Shown here piece after piece: positions 1-9,593 of a DNA stretch of 33,209 nucleotides. The stretch comes from Sphingobacteriia bacterium (lineage in GTDB: Bacteria; Bacteroidota; Bacteroidia; Chitinophagales; Chitinophagaceae): positions 1 to 33,209 of the forward strand of contig CANHJH010000009.1 in the NCBI GenBank assembly GCA_947460365.1, given 5' to 3'. The translations under genes were made by a program, and so were the position numbers. Within the stretch, counting starts at the first letter, position 1. Each line of letters begins with the position of its first letter. The notes below the pieces were generated by a model that saw only the letters and a list, made by a program, of their open reading frames with translations, had not been told where the DNA came from and did not search any database.

Positions 1-1
1 C

Positions 2-70
2 AAAACTATTCTGGACGAAGAAGATCGTAAGAAAGCTTCTCGTACAATGAAGACAGATGCTGTTGGATAA
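2..70 (+). CDS. 3' end of a truncated upstream CDS (unknown product; ...KTILDEEDRKKASRTMKTDAVG*)
   Basis: Open frame from window start to TAA at 68-70, followed at once by a strong terminator hairpin. Confidence 0.6.
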   Translation, partial: KTILDEEDRKKASRTMKTDAVG

Positions 71-90
71 ATAATAATGATATTTAATTT

Positions 91-128
91 AAAAAGCTAT
101 CGCGATTAACTTACGATAGCTTTTTTTT
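91..128 (+). terminator. Rho-independent terminator
   Basis: AAAAAGCTATCG...CGATAGCTTTTTTTT inverted repeat followed by a T-run. Confidence 0.85.
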
Positions 129-216
129 GCACTATTCACTACGTAAATTCAAATAATTACATAATATTTTGCGTTAAAGTAATTATATACTTTAGGTATA
201 ATATATCTAAAATAAC

Positions 217-224
217 TATTTTTG
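217..224 (+). promoter_or_regulatory. possible Bacteroidota -7 element (TATTTTTG) upstream of the MBOAT gene
   Basis: Matches TAnnTTTG; no clean TTG -33 box at the expected spacing. Confidence 0.3.
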
Positions 225-266
225 CAGCCCCAAACGCATTATTTATTATTTAAAACCAATTTCTAA

Positions 267-1703
267 GTGCTATTCAATTCGTTTGAATTTATTGTATTTC
301 TGCCAATTGTTTTTATTGTATATTGGTTTGTATTTAATAAATCTCTTGGATGGCAGAATCTTTTAGTGCTAACTGCTAGTTACTTTTTCTATGGGTGGTG
401 GAGTTTTAAATTCCTGGGATTATTAGTCATCTCTACACTTTTAGATTACTGCTACGGATTTTTGGTAGCTTCTCCCAACAAACTAAAGTCAAAAATATTT
501 TTATGGGCTAGTATTATCAATAACTTAGGAATACTGGCAGTATTTAAATATTATAATTTCTTTGCATTACAATTTCAGCAAGCATTTGAACTAATAGGAA
601 TTAGAACCAACCCCCTCCTCTTAGATATAGCATTACCCATTGGTATTTCTTTTTATACATTTCATGGAATGTCGTACGTTTTTGATATTTATAGGGGCAA
701 ACAAAAACCGGTGAAGAATTATATTGATTATGCTGTGTTTGTGTCGTTTTTCCCATTATTAGTAGCAGGGCCAATTGAAAGAGCCAATCACTTATTGCCG
801 CAAGTTCAGCAAAAGCGGCTGTTTAACTATACGCAAGCGGTTGAAGGTGGTAGATTGATATTATGGGGAATGACTAAAAAGGTAATTTTTGCAGACTATT
901 TAGCCGGAATAGCAGACAATGCATTTAATAATTATGCGCAATATGATGGCCTCTCCCTAATTATTGGTGCCATAGCATTCTCTTTTCAAATTTATGGCGA
1001 CTTTAGCGGCTATTCAGATATCGCAATAGGTACCGCCAAATTATTTGGATTCGAATTATTGAGCAATTTTAAGTTCCCTTATTTTTCCAGAGATATCGCT
1101 GAATTTTGGCGCAGATGGCACATTTCGCTTTCTAGCTGGTTTAAAGATTATTTATATATACCAATAGGTGGATCTCGAGAAGGAACTTTGAAAGCAGTTA
1201 GAAATACATTTATTATATTTTTAATTAGTGGATTTTGGCATGGCGCCAGCTGGAACTTTATTATATGGGGTGGAATACACGCCTGTGCATTTTTACCTTT
1301 GCTTTTATTAAAACGTAACAGAACTTTTGTAACAGAGATTGTTGCTCAAGAAAGGTTGCTGCCGAATTATAAAGAATTATGGCAGATGACAAGTACTTTT
1401 ATGTTTGTTACAATAGCATGGATTTTTTTTAGAGCACAGAGTGTAGAACATGCTATCGGTTATATCAAACAAATTCCAATAAGCATTTTGCAACAACCAA
1501 CTTCTATACTCAAACCGAAAGGATTAACTACATTTATATATATAACACCGCTTATTTTAGTAGACTGGTGGCAAAGAAGAGATGAAAGAAGCTTAAAGGT
1601 TCCTGATAATAAATTGATCCGAATTGTTATTTACTATATTTTATTTTATACCTGTATTACATTGTTGGGCGGTCAATCAACATTTATTTATTTCCAATTT
1701 TAA
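267..1703 (+). CDS. MBOAT family O-acyltransferase (AlgI/DltB-like), GTG start
   Basis: Multi-pass membrane protein with typical MBOAT N-terminus (MLFNSFEFIVFLPIVFIVYW), DFSGYSDIAIG and FWRRWHISLSSWFKDYLYIPIGG and SGFWHGASWNFIIWG motifs. Confidence 0.95.
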   Translation: MLFNSFEFIVFLPIVFIVYWFVFNKSLGWQNLLVLTASYFFYGWWSFKFLGLLVISTLLDYCYGFLVASPNKLKSKIFLWASIINNLGILAVFKYYNFFALQFQQAFELIGIRTNPLLLDIALPIGISFYTFHGMSYVFDIYRGKQKPVKNYIDYAVFVSFFPLLVAGPIERANHLLPQVQQKRLFNYTQAVEGGRLILWGMTKKVIFADYLAGIADNAFNNYAQYDGLSLIIGAIAFSFQIYGDFSGYSDIAIGTAKLFGFELLSNFKFPYFSRDIAEFWRRWHISLSSWFKDYLYIPIGGSREGTLKAVRNTFIIFLISGFWHGASWNFIIWGGIHACAFLPLLLLKRNRTFVTEIVAQERLLPNYKELWQMTSTFMFVTIAWIFFRAQSVEHAIGYIKQIPISILQQPTSILKPKGLTTFIYITPLILVDWWQRRDERSLKVPDNKLIRIVIYYILFYTCITLLGGQSTFIYFQF

Positions 1704-1794
1704 TCATTCAATGAGCCATTCAAAAACTTTCCATACTAACCAAATTATATTTAGGCGAATACCATGTGACCATTAAAAAAATAGACCAAAACAC

Positions 1795-2817
1795 ATGAAA
1801 CCATTTATAAAGAAAAGTTTAATAATATTTTCCCCATTTATATTACTGATTTTGTTCATCGTATATTGGGATCCCTTTAAAATATATTGGGATTACAATG
1901 ACTATTATCACAACAACAGAATAGCAACTAATCGTGAAAACATTTGTTTGCAATTGTTCAAAAAAAATATAAAAACAACCAATCTTAATAGTTTTATTAT
2001 AGGCAGTTCCAGGAGTCAGGTATATAATGCTGCCCTCTGGAAAAATTTATTAGCCGGCAACAAAGACGAAATAAATCCTTTTCATTTTGATGGAGGAAGT
2101 TTGGGCCTTTATAGAGCTTACAATATCATAAAATATCTTGATCGAAAAGTTAAAAAAATTGACCATGTTTTATTAATAGTAGATAATGAATATTTTAGTG
2201 AATTGAATAATCCGGGAGGTCATTTATACAGCGAACCACCTGAAATTTCAGGTCAATCTTCTTTTTATTATCATCTAACTTTTCTTAAGGCCAGTTTAGA
2301 TTTACAATTTTTATATAGCAACCTAATTTATAAATATACCAATCGGTACTATGAATTTATGGGGAAACATCTAGACCGAAACAACTATTATCATTTATCG
2401 AATAATGAAACAGCAGACCTCTATTATAATGTAAATACTGTAATAAAAAATGATTCAATAGGTTATTACAAAAAGCTATTTGATGCGCATGTATTTTATG
2501 AAAGAAGTCCTACAGAAATCATATCAGATGAAATTATTAAAGTTGATCAACGTAAAATCATTAATGAAATAGCCGCTATTTTTAAAAAGCACCAAACTAA
2601 AGTTAAAGTAGTTATTTCCCCGTTATATACTCAAATCAAAATCAATCCAACTGATTTGAAATTTTTGGCTGATACTTTTGGTAAAGAAAATGTTTCAGAT
2701 TTTTCTGGCATCAATGAATTTACCAAGGACATTGCAAATTATTACGAAACGAGTCACTATAAAATCAATATAGCTACTGAAATTTTGCACCGAGTATATC
2801 AACCGCTACAACGTTAA
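1795..2817 (+). CDS. SGNH-hydrolase-like/hypothetical partner of the MBOAT acyltransferase, N-terminal membrane anchor
   Basis: N-terminal hydrophobic segment, FIIGSSRSQVY (GxSR/SGNH block I-like), same strand directly after the MBOAT gene. Confidence 0.6.
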   Translation: MKPFIKKSLIIFSPFILLILFIVYWDPFKIYWDYNDYYHNNRIATNRENICLQLFKKNIKTTNLNSFIIGSSRSQVYNAALWKNLLAGNKDEINPFHFDGGSLGLYRAYNIIKYLDRKVKKIDHVLLIVDNEYFSELNNPGGHLYSEPPEISGQSSFYYHLTFLKASLDLQFLYSNLIYKYTNRYYEFMGKHLDRNNYYHLSNNETADLYYNVNTVIKNDSIGYYKKLFDAHVFYERSPTEIISDEIIKVDQRKIINEIAAIFKKHQTKVKVVISPLYTQIKINPTDLKFLADTFGKENVSDFSGINEFTKDIANYYETSHYKINIATEILHRVYQPLQR

Positions 2818-4427
2818 TAAACGATAACTTTATAAAACGTAGTGTCTAAATTTTTTATAAAATCTTTTGATGCGAAAATGGTAAGTGCATTTGAGTCGCC
2901 TTTTTTCATGATTTTACAGTTAACATATTGATCTCTAAATTCAGTATCATGCTGAATTCCTTTATAAACCATGTTTGAAAAATCACTTACTACAACGGAA
3001 TCTGATTGATTGTTCGACGCAAAACCACCGCCTAGCCAAAACAAGTCGGGTTTTTGTTTATAAAACACTTGTTTATTAAAGGCAGAATGATTTTTAAAGC
3101 CTATTGCTTTTAATTTATCTGCATGTGCCATTTCAGTGTTATTTAGTCCCATTAAATCGTTGGTGAACCCTTTATATGAATAGGCACTTCCACCGGCAGC
3201 ATACACCCCTTGTGTAGGATAAGTTTTTAAATTACTAAAAAAGTCATTTAATTTTTCTGAAGTTTTGCGGTCTTTTATTGGCAATCTAAAATCATATTCC
3301 ATAGGCCTGTTGAGGTTCAGTAATTCATCTGCTCTTTTAGGAATTAAAAATATACTTATAATCAAAACAAATACAGGATTAATCGAAATCTTAAAATCAT
3401 CTAATACCAGTATAAAGGCCAATAAAAATATGGGCACCGATGGTTGAATAAATCTGTAGTAGAAAAAGTGGTCACCACCGGAATATAATGGAATGAATAA
3501 AGTAATATAAAGCATGCCTATTAAAACCAATTTTGAAAAATTCGACTTAACATATTTATGCTTCCATCCAATAACAAGAAACAGTATACTTAACGAAACT
3601 AAGACCAGTGACAATGGGTTGTCAAAAAAATAGTGAGTAATATATTTAAAGCCCATTTTAAGATTATGCAATTTATTAGCCGAAACTTTTGCATAAAATG
3701 TATTCGGTAGGGGATAGCCAAAATATTTAATTCTCCATAAAGTTAACAAACCAATGGTGGTTAAAAATGTAGCAAATGGCAACCACATTTGATACAAAGC
3801 ACTTTTTATGTTTTTTAAATCAAGATAAAATCGAACAAATCTTACTGCTATAAAAAAGGGTACCCATAGTAGCGATTCGGGTCTGCATATTGTCAACAGC
3901 AGCATCAGTATTGAAAATGATATTGACTGATTTTTTGCATCGGTGTTGTTGTACGCTAATACATTTAACGTAGTGAGTATTAATAGTGAACTCCATAATC
4001 CAGTTTCTAATAAAGAAAGTACAGTCCACTCAAAATACCCCGGCATTAGTGCCAAACATATTAATAGCAATATCGACTGAATAGCAATCGTTTTTTTGTC
4101 GAAATAGTTATCTATAAAACAAATGAGTTTGTACAATGTATAGGATACTATTAATACATTTAAAATCAGTAAAAATATTTCAGGATGATTGGTAATACTA
4201 AAAATCAGTCCGCCAATCAAAGTCCAAAGCAACGAGGTAAATCCTTCCACATGTTCTCCTCCCAAATTGTAAACAAAACCATGTCCCTGCGCAAGATGCT
4301 TCATGTAAACCATGTATATATGCGCATCGTCAATGCCATTAAATGATTGTGCATTGATATACCAGCAGTATAGCGTTAAGATGGTAGTATAGGCTAGGCT
4401 GGCAATTAGTTTTAGTTTATGACTCAT
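2814..4427 (-). CDS. multi-pass membrane protein, GT-C/ArnT-PMT-like glycosyltransferase
   Basis: Many TM segments, N-terminal IDDAHIYMVYMKHLAQGHGFVYNLGGEHVEGFTSLLW typical of GT-C-like proteins; convergent 4-bp overlap with the previous CDS. Confidence 0.65.
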   Translation of the reverse strand: MSHKLKLIASLAYTTILTLYCWYINAQSFNGIDDAHIYMVYMKHLAQGHGFVYNLGGEHVEGFTSLLWTLIGGLIFSITNHPEIFLLILNVLIVSYTLYKLICFIDNYFDKKTIAIQSILLLICLALMPGYFEWTVLSLLETGLWSSLLILTTLNVLAYNNTDAKNQSISFSILMLLLTICRPESLLWVPFFIAVRFVRFYLDLKNIKSALYQMWLPFATFLTTIGLLTLWRIKYFGYPLPNTFYAKVSANKLHNLKMGFKYITHYFFDNPLSLVLVSLSILFLVIGWKHKYVKSNFSKLVLIGMLYITLFIPLYSGGDHFFYYRFIQPSVPIFLLAFILVLDDFKISINPVFVLIISIFLIPKRADELLNLNRPMEYDFRLPIKDRKTSEKLNDFFSNLKTYPTQGVYAAGGSAYSYKGFTNDLMGLNNTEMAHADKLKAIGFKNHSAFNKQVFYKQKPDLFWLGGGFASNNQSDSVVVSDFSNMVYKGIQHDTEFRDQYVNCKIMKKGDSNALTIFASKDFIKNLDTTFYKVIVY

Positions 4428-4623
4428 CTCTTTAATTTAAATTGCTGTTTTGCTTATTTTCTGGATGTAAGTAAACATCGATGTTCAAGCTATTTAATAG
4501 AATAAATAATGGATTAAAATCTTTTCAAAAGTAGCAAATATGCTTAAACATGCCCAAAACAAATCTACCATCTCCAATAAGCAGGCAGATGGTCTAAACC
4601 AACCGATAGGCTGGTAAATAAGT

Positions 4624-5628
4624 TTAGCTAATTGGCTTGTTTAGGGTATCCCAAAGCAAATCTTTGAGTTCAGTTAACCCTTTATTGGTTACCGATGATA
4701 TGAAAACATGTGGAATTTCGGATGGCAACTCTGCACTTATGGCTTCTTTTAATTCATTGTCGAGCATATCACTTTTACTGATGGCAATAATGAAATCTTT
4801 CTGGAGCATTTCCTCATTGTAAGATTTAAGTTCCTGACGCAGGACATTAAATTCCTTTTTATGATCCGAACTATCTGCCGGTATTAAAAATAATAAAACA
4901 GAGTTTCGTTCAATATGTCTTAAAAAGCGATGACCTAATCCTTTACCTTCTGCGGCACCTTCAATAATGCCGGGTAAGTCAGCTATACAGAACGATTTAG
5001 CATCCCGATACTCCACCATCCCTAATTGAGGAATTAGGGTAGTAAAAGCATAATTAGCAATCTTGGGTTTGGCTGCGGTAATTACTGATAAAAGGGTTGA
5101 TTTACCCGCATTAGGAAAACCCACTAAACCAACATCTGCCAATACTTTTAGCTCGATGTTTTTCCAGCCTTCTATTCCCGGTTCACCGGGTTGGGCATGT
5201 TCAGGAACTTGATTGGTAGGGGTTGCAAAATGACTATTGCCTAAGCCGCCTCTACCTCCACGCATCCAAATGTATTCCTGACCATCTGCTAATATTTCAG
5301 CTTCTTGCGCACCGGTTTCTTCATCACGCGCAATGGTTCCCAGTGGCACATCAATAATTATATCCTTACCATCTCTACCAGTACAATTATTTTTACTGCC
5401 ATTTTCACCATGTTCGGCCAGCACATTTTTAAAATAGCGCAAATGCAATAGCGTCCATAAATTACTGTTACCCCGTAAAATAATATGACCACCGCGGCCG
5501 CCATCTCCACCATCAGGACCGCCCATTGCGGTTAATTTGTTGCGCATAAAATGCTTAACACCGGCTCCACCGTGGCCACTACGGGCAAATATTCTAATAT
5601 AATCTATAAAATTGTTACGTTCAGACAC
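4624..5628 (-). CDS. obgE: GTPase ObgE/CgtA
   Basis: Glycine-rich Obg fold ([14 protein letters not shown]), G1 [34 protein letters not shown]. Confidence 0.97.
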   Translation of the reverse strand: MSERNNFIDYIRIFARSGHGGAGVKHFMRNKLTAMGGPDGGDGGRGGHIILRGNSNLWTLLHLRYFKNVLAEHGENGSKNNCTGRDGKDIIIDVPLGTIARDEETGAQEAEILADGQEYIWMRGGRGGLGNSHFATPTNQVPEHAQPGEPGIEGWKNIELKVLADVGLVGFPNAGKSTLLSVITAAKPKIANYAFTTLIPQLGMVEYRDAKSFCIADLPGIIEGAAEGKGLGHRFLRHIERNSVLLFLIPADSSDHKKEFNVLRQELKSYNEEMLQKDFIIAISKSDMLDNELKEAISAELPSEIPHVFISSVTNKGLTELKDLLWDTLNKPIS

Positions 5629-5671
5629 GCTGCAAATATACGGTTAAGAAAAATGAGAAAGGATAAAGCTT

Positions 5672-6274
5672 TTAAACCTTAACATTCACGGCAATTCCAC
5701 CTACTAAAATGGTGATCATATTTGCGGTTAATGCTTCGGCACTGATTTTTTGCCTCGAGCGATGCCAGCTTTCTATACCGCCAATTGCGTGAAGGATAAT
5801 CAATACAGCAGTAGTGGCATCAATCGGCTTAATGTTTTTTTGTAGAATACCATTTTCAATAATCGCTGCAAAGCGCTTTCGGTACATTCTGCGTTGGTTT
5901 TGAAAGTTCAACAGATAGGGGTCAGATAAGTGTTTCCATTCTCTGTCACTCACATATACTTCCTCATAATGGTGTATCATTTCATCTATATGAAATCGAA
6001 TGAGCGCTTCAACTTTTTCAATGGCCAATATTTTTTCGCCCTCTATCTCCTCTATCTTATGCATAAATCGGTTGGCTACACCAAAACAAATTTCATGCAG
6101 GAGTTCGGTTTTAGACTTAATATGATTATAAAGACTTGCCGCTTCTACCCCCACCGATTCGGCTAAATCGCGCATACTAGCCGCTTTATAGCCTTTCTCT
6201 CTAAATAATGAGGCAGCTTTTGCAATAATTACCTCTTTCCGAGAGCTGTTTTTATCTATGATTATACGTGCCAT
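5672..6274 (-). CDS. TetR/AcrR family transcriptional regulator
   Basis: N-terminal HTH: KEVIIAKAASLFREKGYKAASMRDLAESVGVEAASLYNHIKSKTELL. Confidence 0.93.
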   Translation of the reverse strand: MARIIIDKNSSRKEVIIAKAASLFREKGYKAASMRDLAESVGVEAASLYNHIKSKTELLHEICFGVANRFMHKIEEIEGEKILAIEKVEALIRFHIDEMIHHYEEVYVSDREWKHLSDPYLLNFQNQRRMYRKRFAAIIENGILQKNIKPIDATTAVLIILHAIGGIESWHRSRQKISAEALTANMITILVGGIAVNVKV

Positions 6275-6417
6275 ACTGCGAAGATAAATGGCTAACGTGT
6301 GTTAGCGAGCAGATGAGTCCAAAAAAATCAATTTGTTAGTTTGTTTTTATAGGTGCCTTAATTCGTTAATCCGCCTATAATGCCCTAATTTCGCATCCCG
6401 ATAACAAAAATTAATTT

Positions 6418-7338
6418 ATGTCTTTAGTAGTTGTCGGGTCTATGGCTTTTGATGCCATTGAAACCCCCTTTGGTAAAAGTGATAAAATTATTGGTGGTGC
6501 AGGAACTTATATAGCCTGGTGCGCTTCTAATTATACCCCTGTCAAGCAAATTTCAGTAGTTGGGGGCGATTTTCCTCAATCTGAATTAGATGATTTAGCC
6601 GCCCGCAATGTGAATTTAGAAGGCGTTCAGATAAAAAAAGATGAAAAAACTTTCTTCTGGAGTGGTCGCTATCATATGGATATGAATAGTCGCGATACTT
6701 TAGATACGCAATTAAATGTGTTAGAAAACTTTCAACCTGTTGTGCCGGAAAGCTATCAAGACTGCGAGTTTTTAATGTTGGGCAACTTAGTACCCGCTGT
6801 ACAACGCAGCGTAATTGAGCAACTCCGCACCCGCCCGAAGTTAATTGTAATGGATACCATGAACTTCTGGATGGAGATTGCTATGGATGAATTAAAGAAA
6901 ACATTAGCCATGGTAGATGTGCTAATGGTTAATGATAGCGAAGCACGCCAATTGAGTGGAGATTATTCATTGGTAAGAGCAGCCGCTACTATTATGAAGA
7001 TGGGCCCTAAATATGTGATTATTAAGAAAGGCGAACATGGTGCTTTATTATTTCATGCCGATAAAGTGTTTTTTGCACCTGCTTTACCATTAGAAGAAGT
7101 ATTTGACCCAACTGGTGCAGGCGATACTTTTGCAGGGGGCTTTATTGGGCATTTGGCAAAAACAAAGGATATTTCTTTTGAAAATATGAAGACTGCTATT
7201 ATTATTGGTAGTGCAATGGCCTCATTTTGTGTAGAGAAATTCGGAACACAACGCTTAAAAGAAGTTACTAAACAAGAAGTAGATCAAAGATTGAGTGAAT
7301 TTGTACAATTAGTAAATTTTGATATTACTTTAAATTAA
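6418..7338 (+). CDS. PfkB family carbohydrate/nucleoside kinase
   Basis: C-terminal PfkB signature DPTGAGDTFAGGFIG; GGAGTYIAWCAS near the N-terminus. Confidence 0.93.
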   Translation: MSLVVVGSMAFDAIETPFGKSDKIIGGAGTYIAWCASNYTPVKQISVVGGDFPQSELDDLAARNVNLEGVQIKKDEKTFFWSGRYHMDMNSRDTLDTQLNVLENFQPVVPESYQDCEFLMLGNLVPAVQRSVIEQLRTRPKLIVMDTMNFWMEIAMDELKKTLAMVDVLMVNDSEARQLSGDYSLVRAAATIMKMGPKYVIIKKGEHGALLFHADKVFFAPALPLEEVFDPTGAGDTFAGGFIGHLAKTKDISFENMKTAIIIGSAMASFCVEKFGTQRLKEVTKQEVDQRLSEFVQLVNFDITLN

Positions 7339-7453
7339 TTCAATTATTTAGTATATTCGCATAGCAATGTTGAACAATAAACATACAAAACGTATTAAAA
7401 AACCACGCTGAGCGGAAGGTATCTCTACGTTTTTGTATCAACAATAATATATT

Positions 7454-7487
7454 AAGAGGCCTTCCCAAAAGAAGGCCTCTTTTTTTA
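7454..7487 (+). terminator. Rho-independent terminator
   Basis: AGAGGCCTTC-CCAAAA-GAAGGCCTCTTTTTTT. Confidence 0.85.
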
Positions 7488-7529
7488 TGGTTAATCGACG
7501 TTGAAATTATATTTATAACACTTAAAAGA

Positions 7530-7542
7530 CTCCCTTTGGGAG
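7530..7542 (+). repeat. short palindromic element CTCCCTTTGGGAG in the asd leader
   Basis: CTCCC-TTT-GGGAG immediately upstream of GTGGAGGCAAAAC-ATG. Confidence 0.5.
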
Positions 7543-7555
7543 GTGGAGGCAAAAC

Positions 7556-8545
7556 ATGAAAGTAGCAGTAGTAGGTGCAACCGGTTTAGTTGGAACTAAA
7601 ATGTTGCAGGTTTTAGCAGAACGTAATTTTCCGGTAACAGAAATTGTTCCGGTAGCTTCAGAAAGATCTGTTGGTAAAGAAGTAAGCTTTAAAGGAAAAA
7701 CCTACAAAGTGGTAAGCATGCAAGATGGTATCGCTGCTAAACCTGCTGTGGCCATTTTTTCTGCGGGCGGAAGCACTTCTTTAGAGTGGGCACCTAAATT
7801 TGCAGCAGCAGGTATAAAAGTAATCGACAACTCCTCTGCCTGGAGAATGGACCCGTCTAAAAAATTAATAGTACCAGAAGTAAATGCATCCGCAATTACT
7901 AAAGATGATTTTATTATTGCTAACCCAAACTGCTCTACCATTCAAATGGTGGTTGCTTTACAACCACTGCACCTTAAATATAAAATCAAAAGAGTAGTTG
8001 TGAGTACCTACCAAAGTGTTACCGGCACCGGTAAAAAAGCGGTAGACCAATTGTTTAATGAGCGCAAAGGTGTGGAAGGTGAAATGGCCTATAAATATCC
8101 AATTGATTTAAATGTGATTCCTCAAATAGATGTATTTCTGGATAATGGGTACACCAAAGAAGAAATGAAAATGGTGAAAGAAACCAATAAAATTATGCAA
8201 GATGAGTCTATTCGTGTAACCGCCACCACCGTTCGTATTCCAGTAGTTGGAGGTCATAGCGAAAGCGTAAATATTGAATTTGAAAACGATTTTGATGTGC
8301 AAGCGGTTAAAGATTTATTAGCAAAAGCTCCGGGTGTAATTGTACAGGACGACTTAGCTAATCAAATTTATCCGATGCCTTTATGGGCGCACGAAAAAGA
8401 TGAAGTTTTTGTGGGCAGAATTAGAAGAGATGAAACACAAGCGAATACCTTGAATATGTGGATTGTAAGCGATAACTTACGCAAAGGCGCAGCAACCAAT
8501 GCAGTTCAAATTGCTGAGTATATGTCTGCAAATGGATTGTTGTAG
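7556..8545 (+). CDS. asd: aspartate-semialdehyde dehydrogenase
   Basis: MKVAVVGATGLVGTKMLQVL, IIANPNCSTIQMV active-site Cys motif, VGRIRRDE C-terminus. Confidence 0.97.
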   Translation: MKVAVVGATGLVGTKMLQVLAERNFPVTEIVPVASERSVGKEVSFKGKTYKVVSMQDGIAAKPAVAIFSAGGSTSLEWAPKFAAAGIKVIDNSSAWRMDPSKKLIVPEVNASAITKDDFIIANPNCSTIQMVVALQPLHLKYKIKRVVVSTYQSVTGTGKKAVDQLFNERKGVEGEMAYKYPIDLNVIPQIDVFLDNGYTKEEMKMVKETNKIMQDESIRVTATTVRIPVVGGHSESVNIEFENDFDVQAVKDLLAKAPGVIVQDDLANQIYPMPLWAHEKDEVFVGRIRRDETQANTLNMWIVSDNLRKGAATNAVQIAEYMSANGLL

Positions 8546-8617
8546 ATAATTGATAATGGATAATTGACAATTGATAATGGACAATTGACAATTGATAATG
8601 GATAATTGATAATGGAT
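8545..8617 (+). repeat. imperfect tandem repeat of GATAATTGATAATG / GACAATTGATAATG units
   Basis: gataattgataatggataattgacaattgataatggacaattgacaattgataatggataattgataatggataa; fills the whole intergenic gap. Confidence 0.9.
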
Positions 8618-9538
8618 AAACTTTCTTTAAAACAGTTGCAAGCATGGGACGCATTCAAACAAATGGATGAGCCTGTTCCTTCAACTGTTTTATTGGAAGA
8701 GATTGTACAATCACTCCATATTAATTACACCATTATCACTCAAGAACTAATAGCAAACATTTATAAAGTTCGTAAACCCTTTTCTCATAAGGGCAACTTT
8801 GGCCATGCACTTATTATGGCCGGAAGTAAAGGCAAAATGGGCGCCGCATTATTATGTGCCAAAGCCTGCTTAAGATCAGGTGCCGGCTTGGTAACCATTG
8901 CGGTTCCCGAAAATACTGCTGCTCTTATTCATACCGCTTTACCAGAAGCTATGGTGATAGAAAGAACCTATCCTTTTGATGCATGGAATCCATACAATGC
9001 ATTTGCATTGGGGCCAGGGTGGGGAATTCATCAAGACAATGCAAATACATTGTTTGAAATCATACAAAACAATCAACGGCCACTTGTTTTAGATGCAGAT
9101 GCAATTACTATTTTAGCCGAACACTCCGATTGGTTAAATATGCTTGCTGCAAATACTATTTTAACCCCGCATCCTAAAGAATTTGATCGCTTATTTGGCA
9201 GCTGTAACAACGATTTTGAAAGATGGATGAAAGCGCTGGACGCCTCCATTAAATACCATTGTATCATTATCGTAAAAGGACATTTTACTTTTATTGCTGC
9301 TGACGGAAAAGCATGGATTAATATAACCGGCAATGCCGGTTTGGCTAAAGGCGGAAGTGGAGATGTATTAACGGGTATTATTACAGGATTGTTAGCCCAA
9401 CACTATACGGTTGAGCAAGCATCAATCATAGGCGTTTATATACATGGGCTCGCTGCTGATATAGCATTAACGAACCAAACTATGGAGAGCATGTTGGCTT
9501 CAGATGTTATTGAAGCGTTGAAAAAAATAACCCGTTAG
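8612..9538 (+). CDS. nnrD: ADP/ATP-dependent NAD(P)H-hydrate dehydratase (NnrD domain) with a short NnrE-like N-terminal stub
   Basis: KPFSHKGNFGHALIMAGSKGKMGAALLCAKACLRSGAGLVT, LTPHPKEFDRLF, NAGLAKGGSGDVLTGIITGLLAQ; ATG at 8612 preferred over TTG at 8606. Confidence 0.92.
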   Translation: MDKLSLKQLQAWDAFKQMDEPVPSTVLLEEIVQSLHINYTIITQELIANIYKVRKPFSHKGNFGHALIMAGSKGKMGAALLCAKACLRSGAGLVTIAVPENTAALIHTALPEAMVIERTYPFDAWNPYNAFALGPGWGIHQDNANTLFEIIQNNQRPLVLDADAITILAEHSDWLNMLAANTILTPHPKEFDRLFGSCNNDFERWMKALDASIKYHCIIIVKGHFTFIAADGKAWINITGNAGLAKGGSGDVLTGIITGLLAQHYTVEQASIIGVYIHGLAADIALTNQTMESMLASDVIEALKKITR

Positions 9539-9565
9539 TGAATATCGCTAACGGGTTATTTTTTT
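9526..9565. terminator. probable bidirectional terminator overlapping the nnrD stop codon
   Basis: AATAACCCGTTAG...CTAACGGGTTATTTTTTT, with an A-run on the left flank giving a U-run on the minus strand; sits between convergent genes. Confidence 0.8.
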
Positions 9566-9593
9566 AATTTATTTGAAAGCCAAAACCAATAAA

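Noticed and set aside
3820-4029. Minus-strand 69-aa ORF overlapping the GT-C gene
   Set aside because: Alternative frame within a supported membrane protein gene.
7340-7552. 70-aa minus-strand ORF between the PfkB gene and asd
   Set aside because: Spans a terminator, a repeat-like stretch and the asd leader; not coding-like.
8543-8617. CRISPR array
   Set aside because: Repeat units are short, contiguous and lack unique spacers; simple tandem repeat only.
8421-8654. Minus-strand 77-aa ORF (…SIIHYQLSIVHYQLSIIHYQLS…)
   Set aside because: Repetitive peptide is just the translation of the GATAATTGATAATG tandem repeat.
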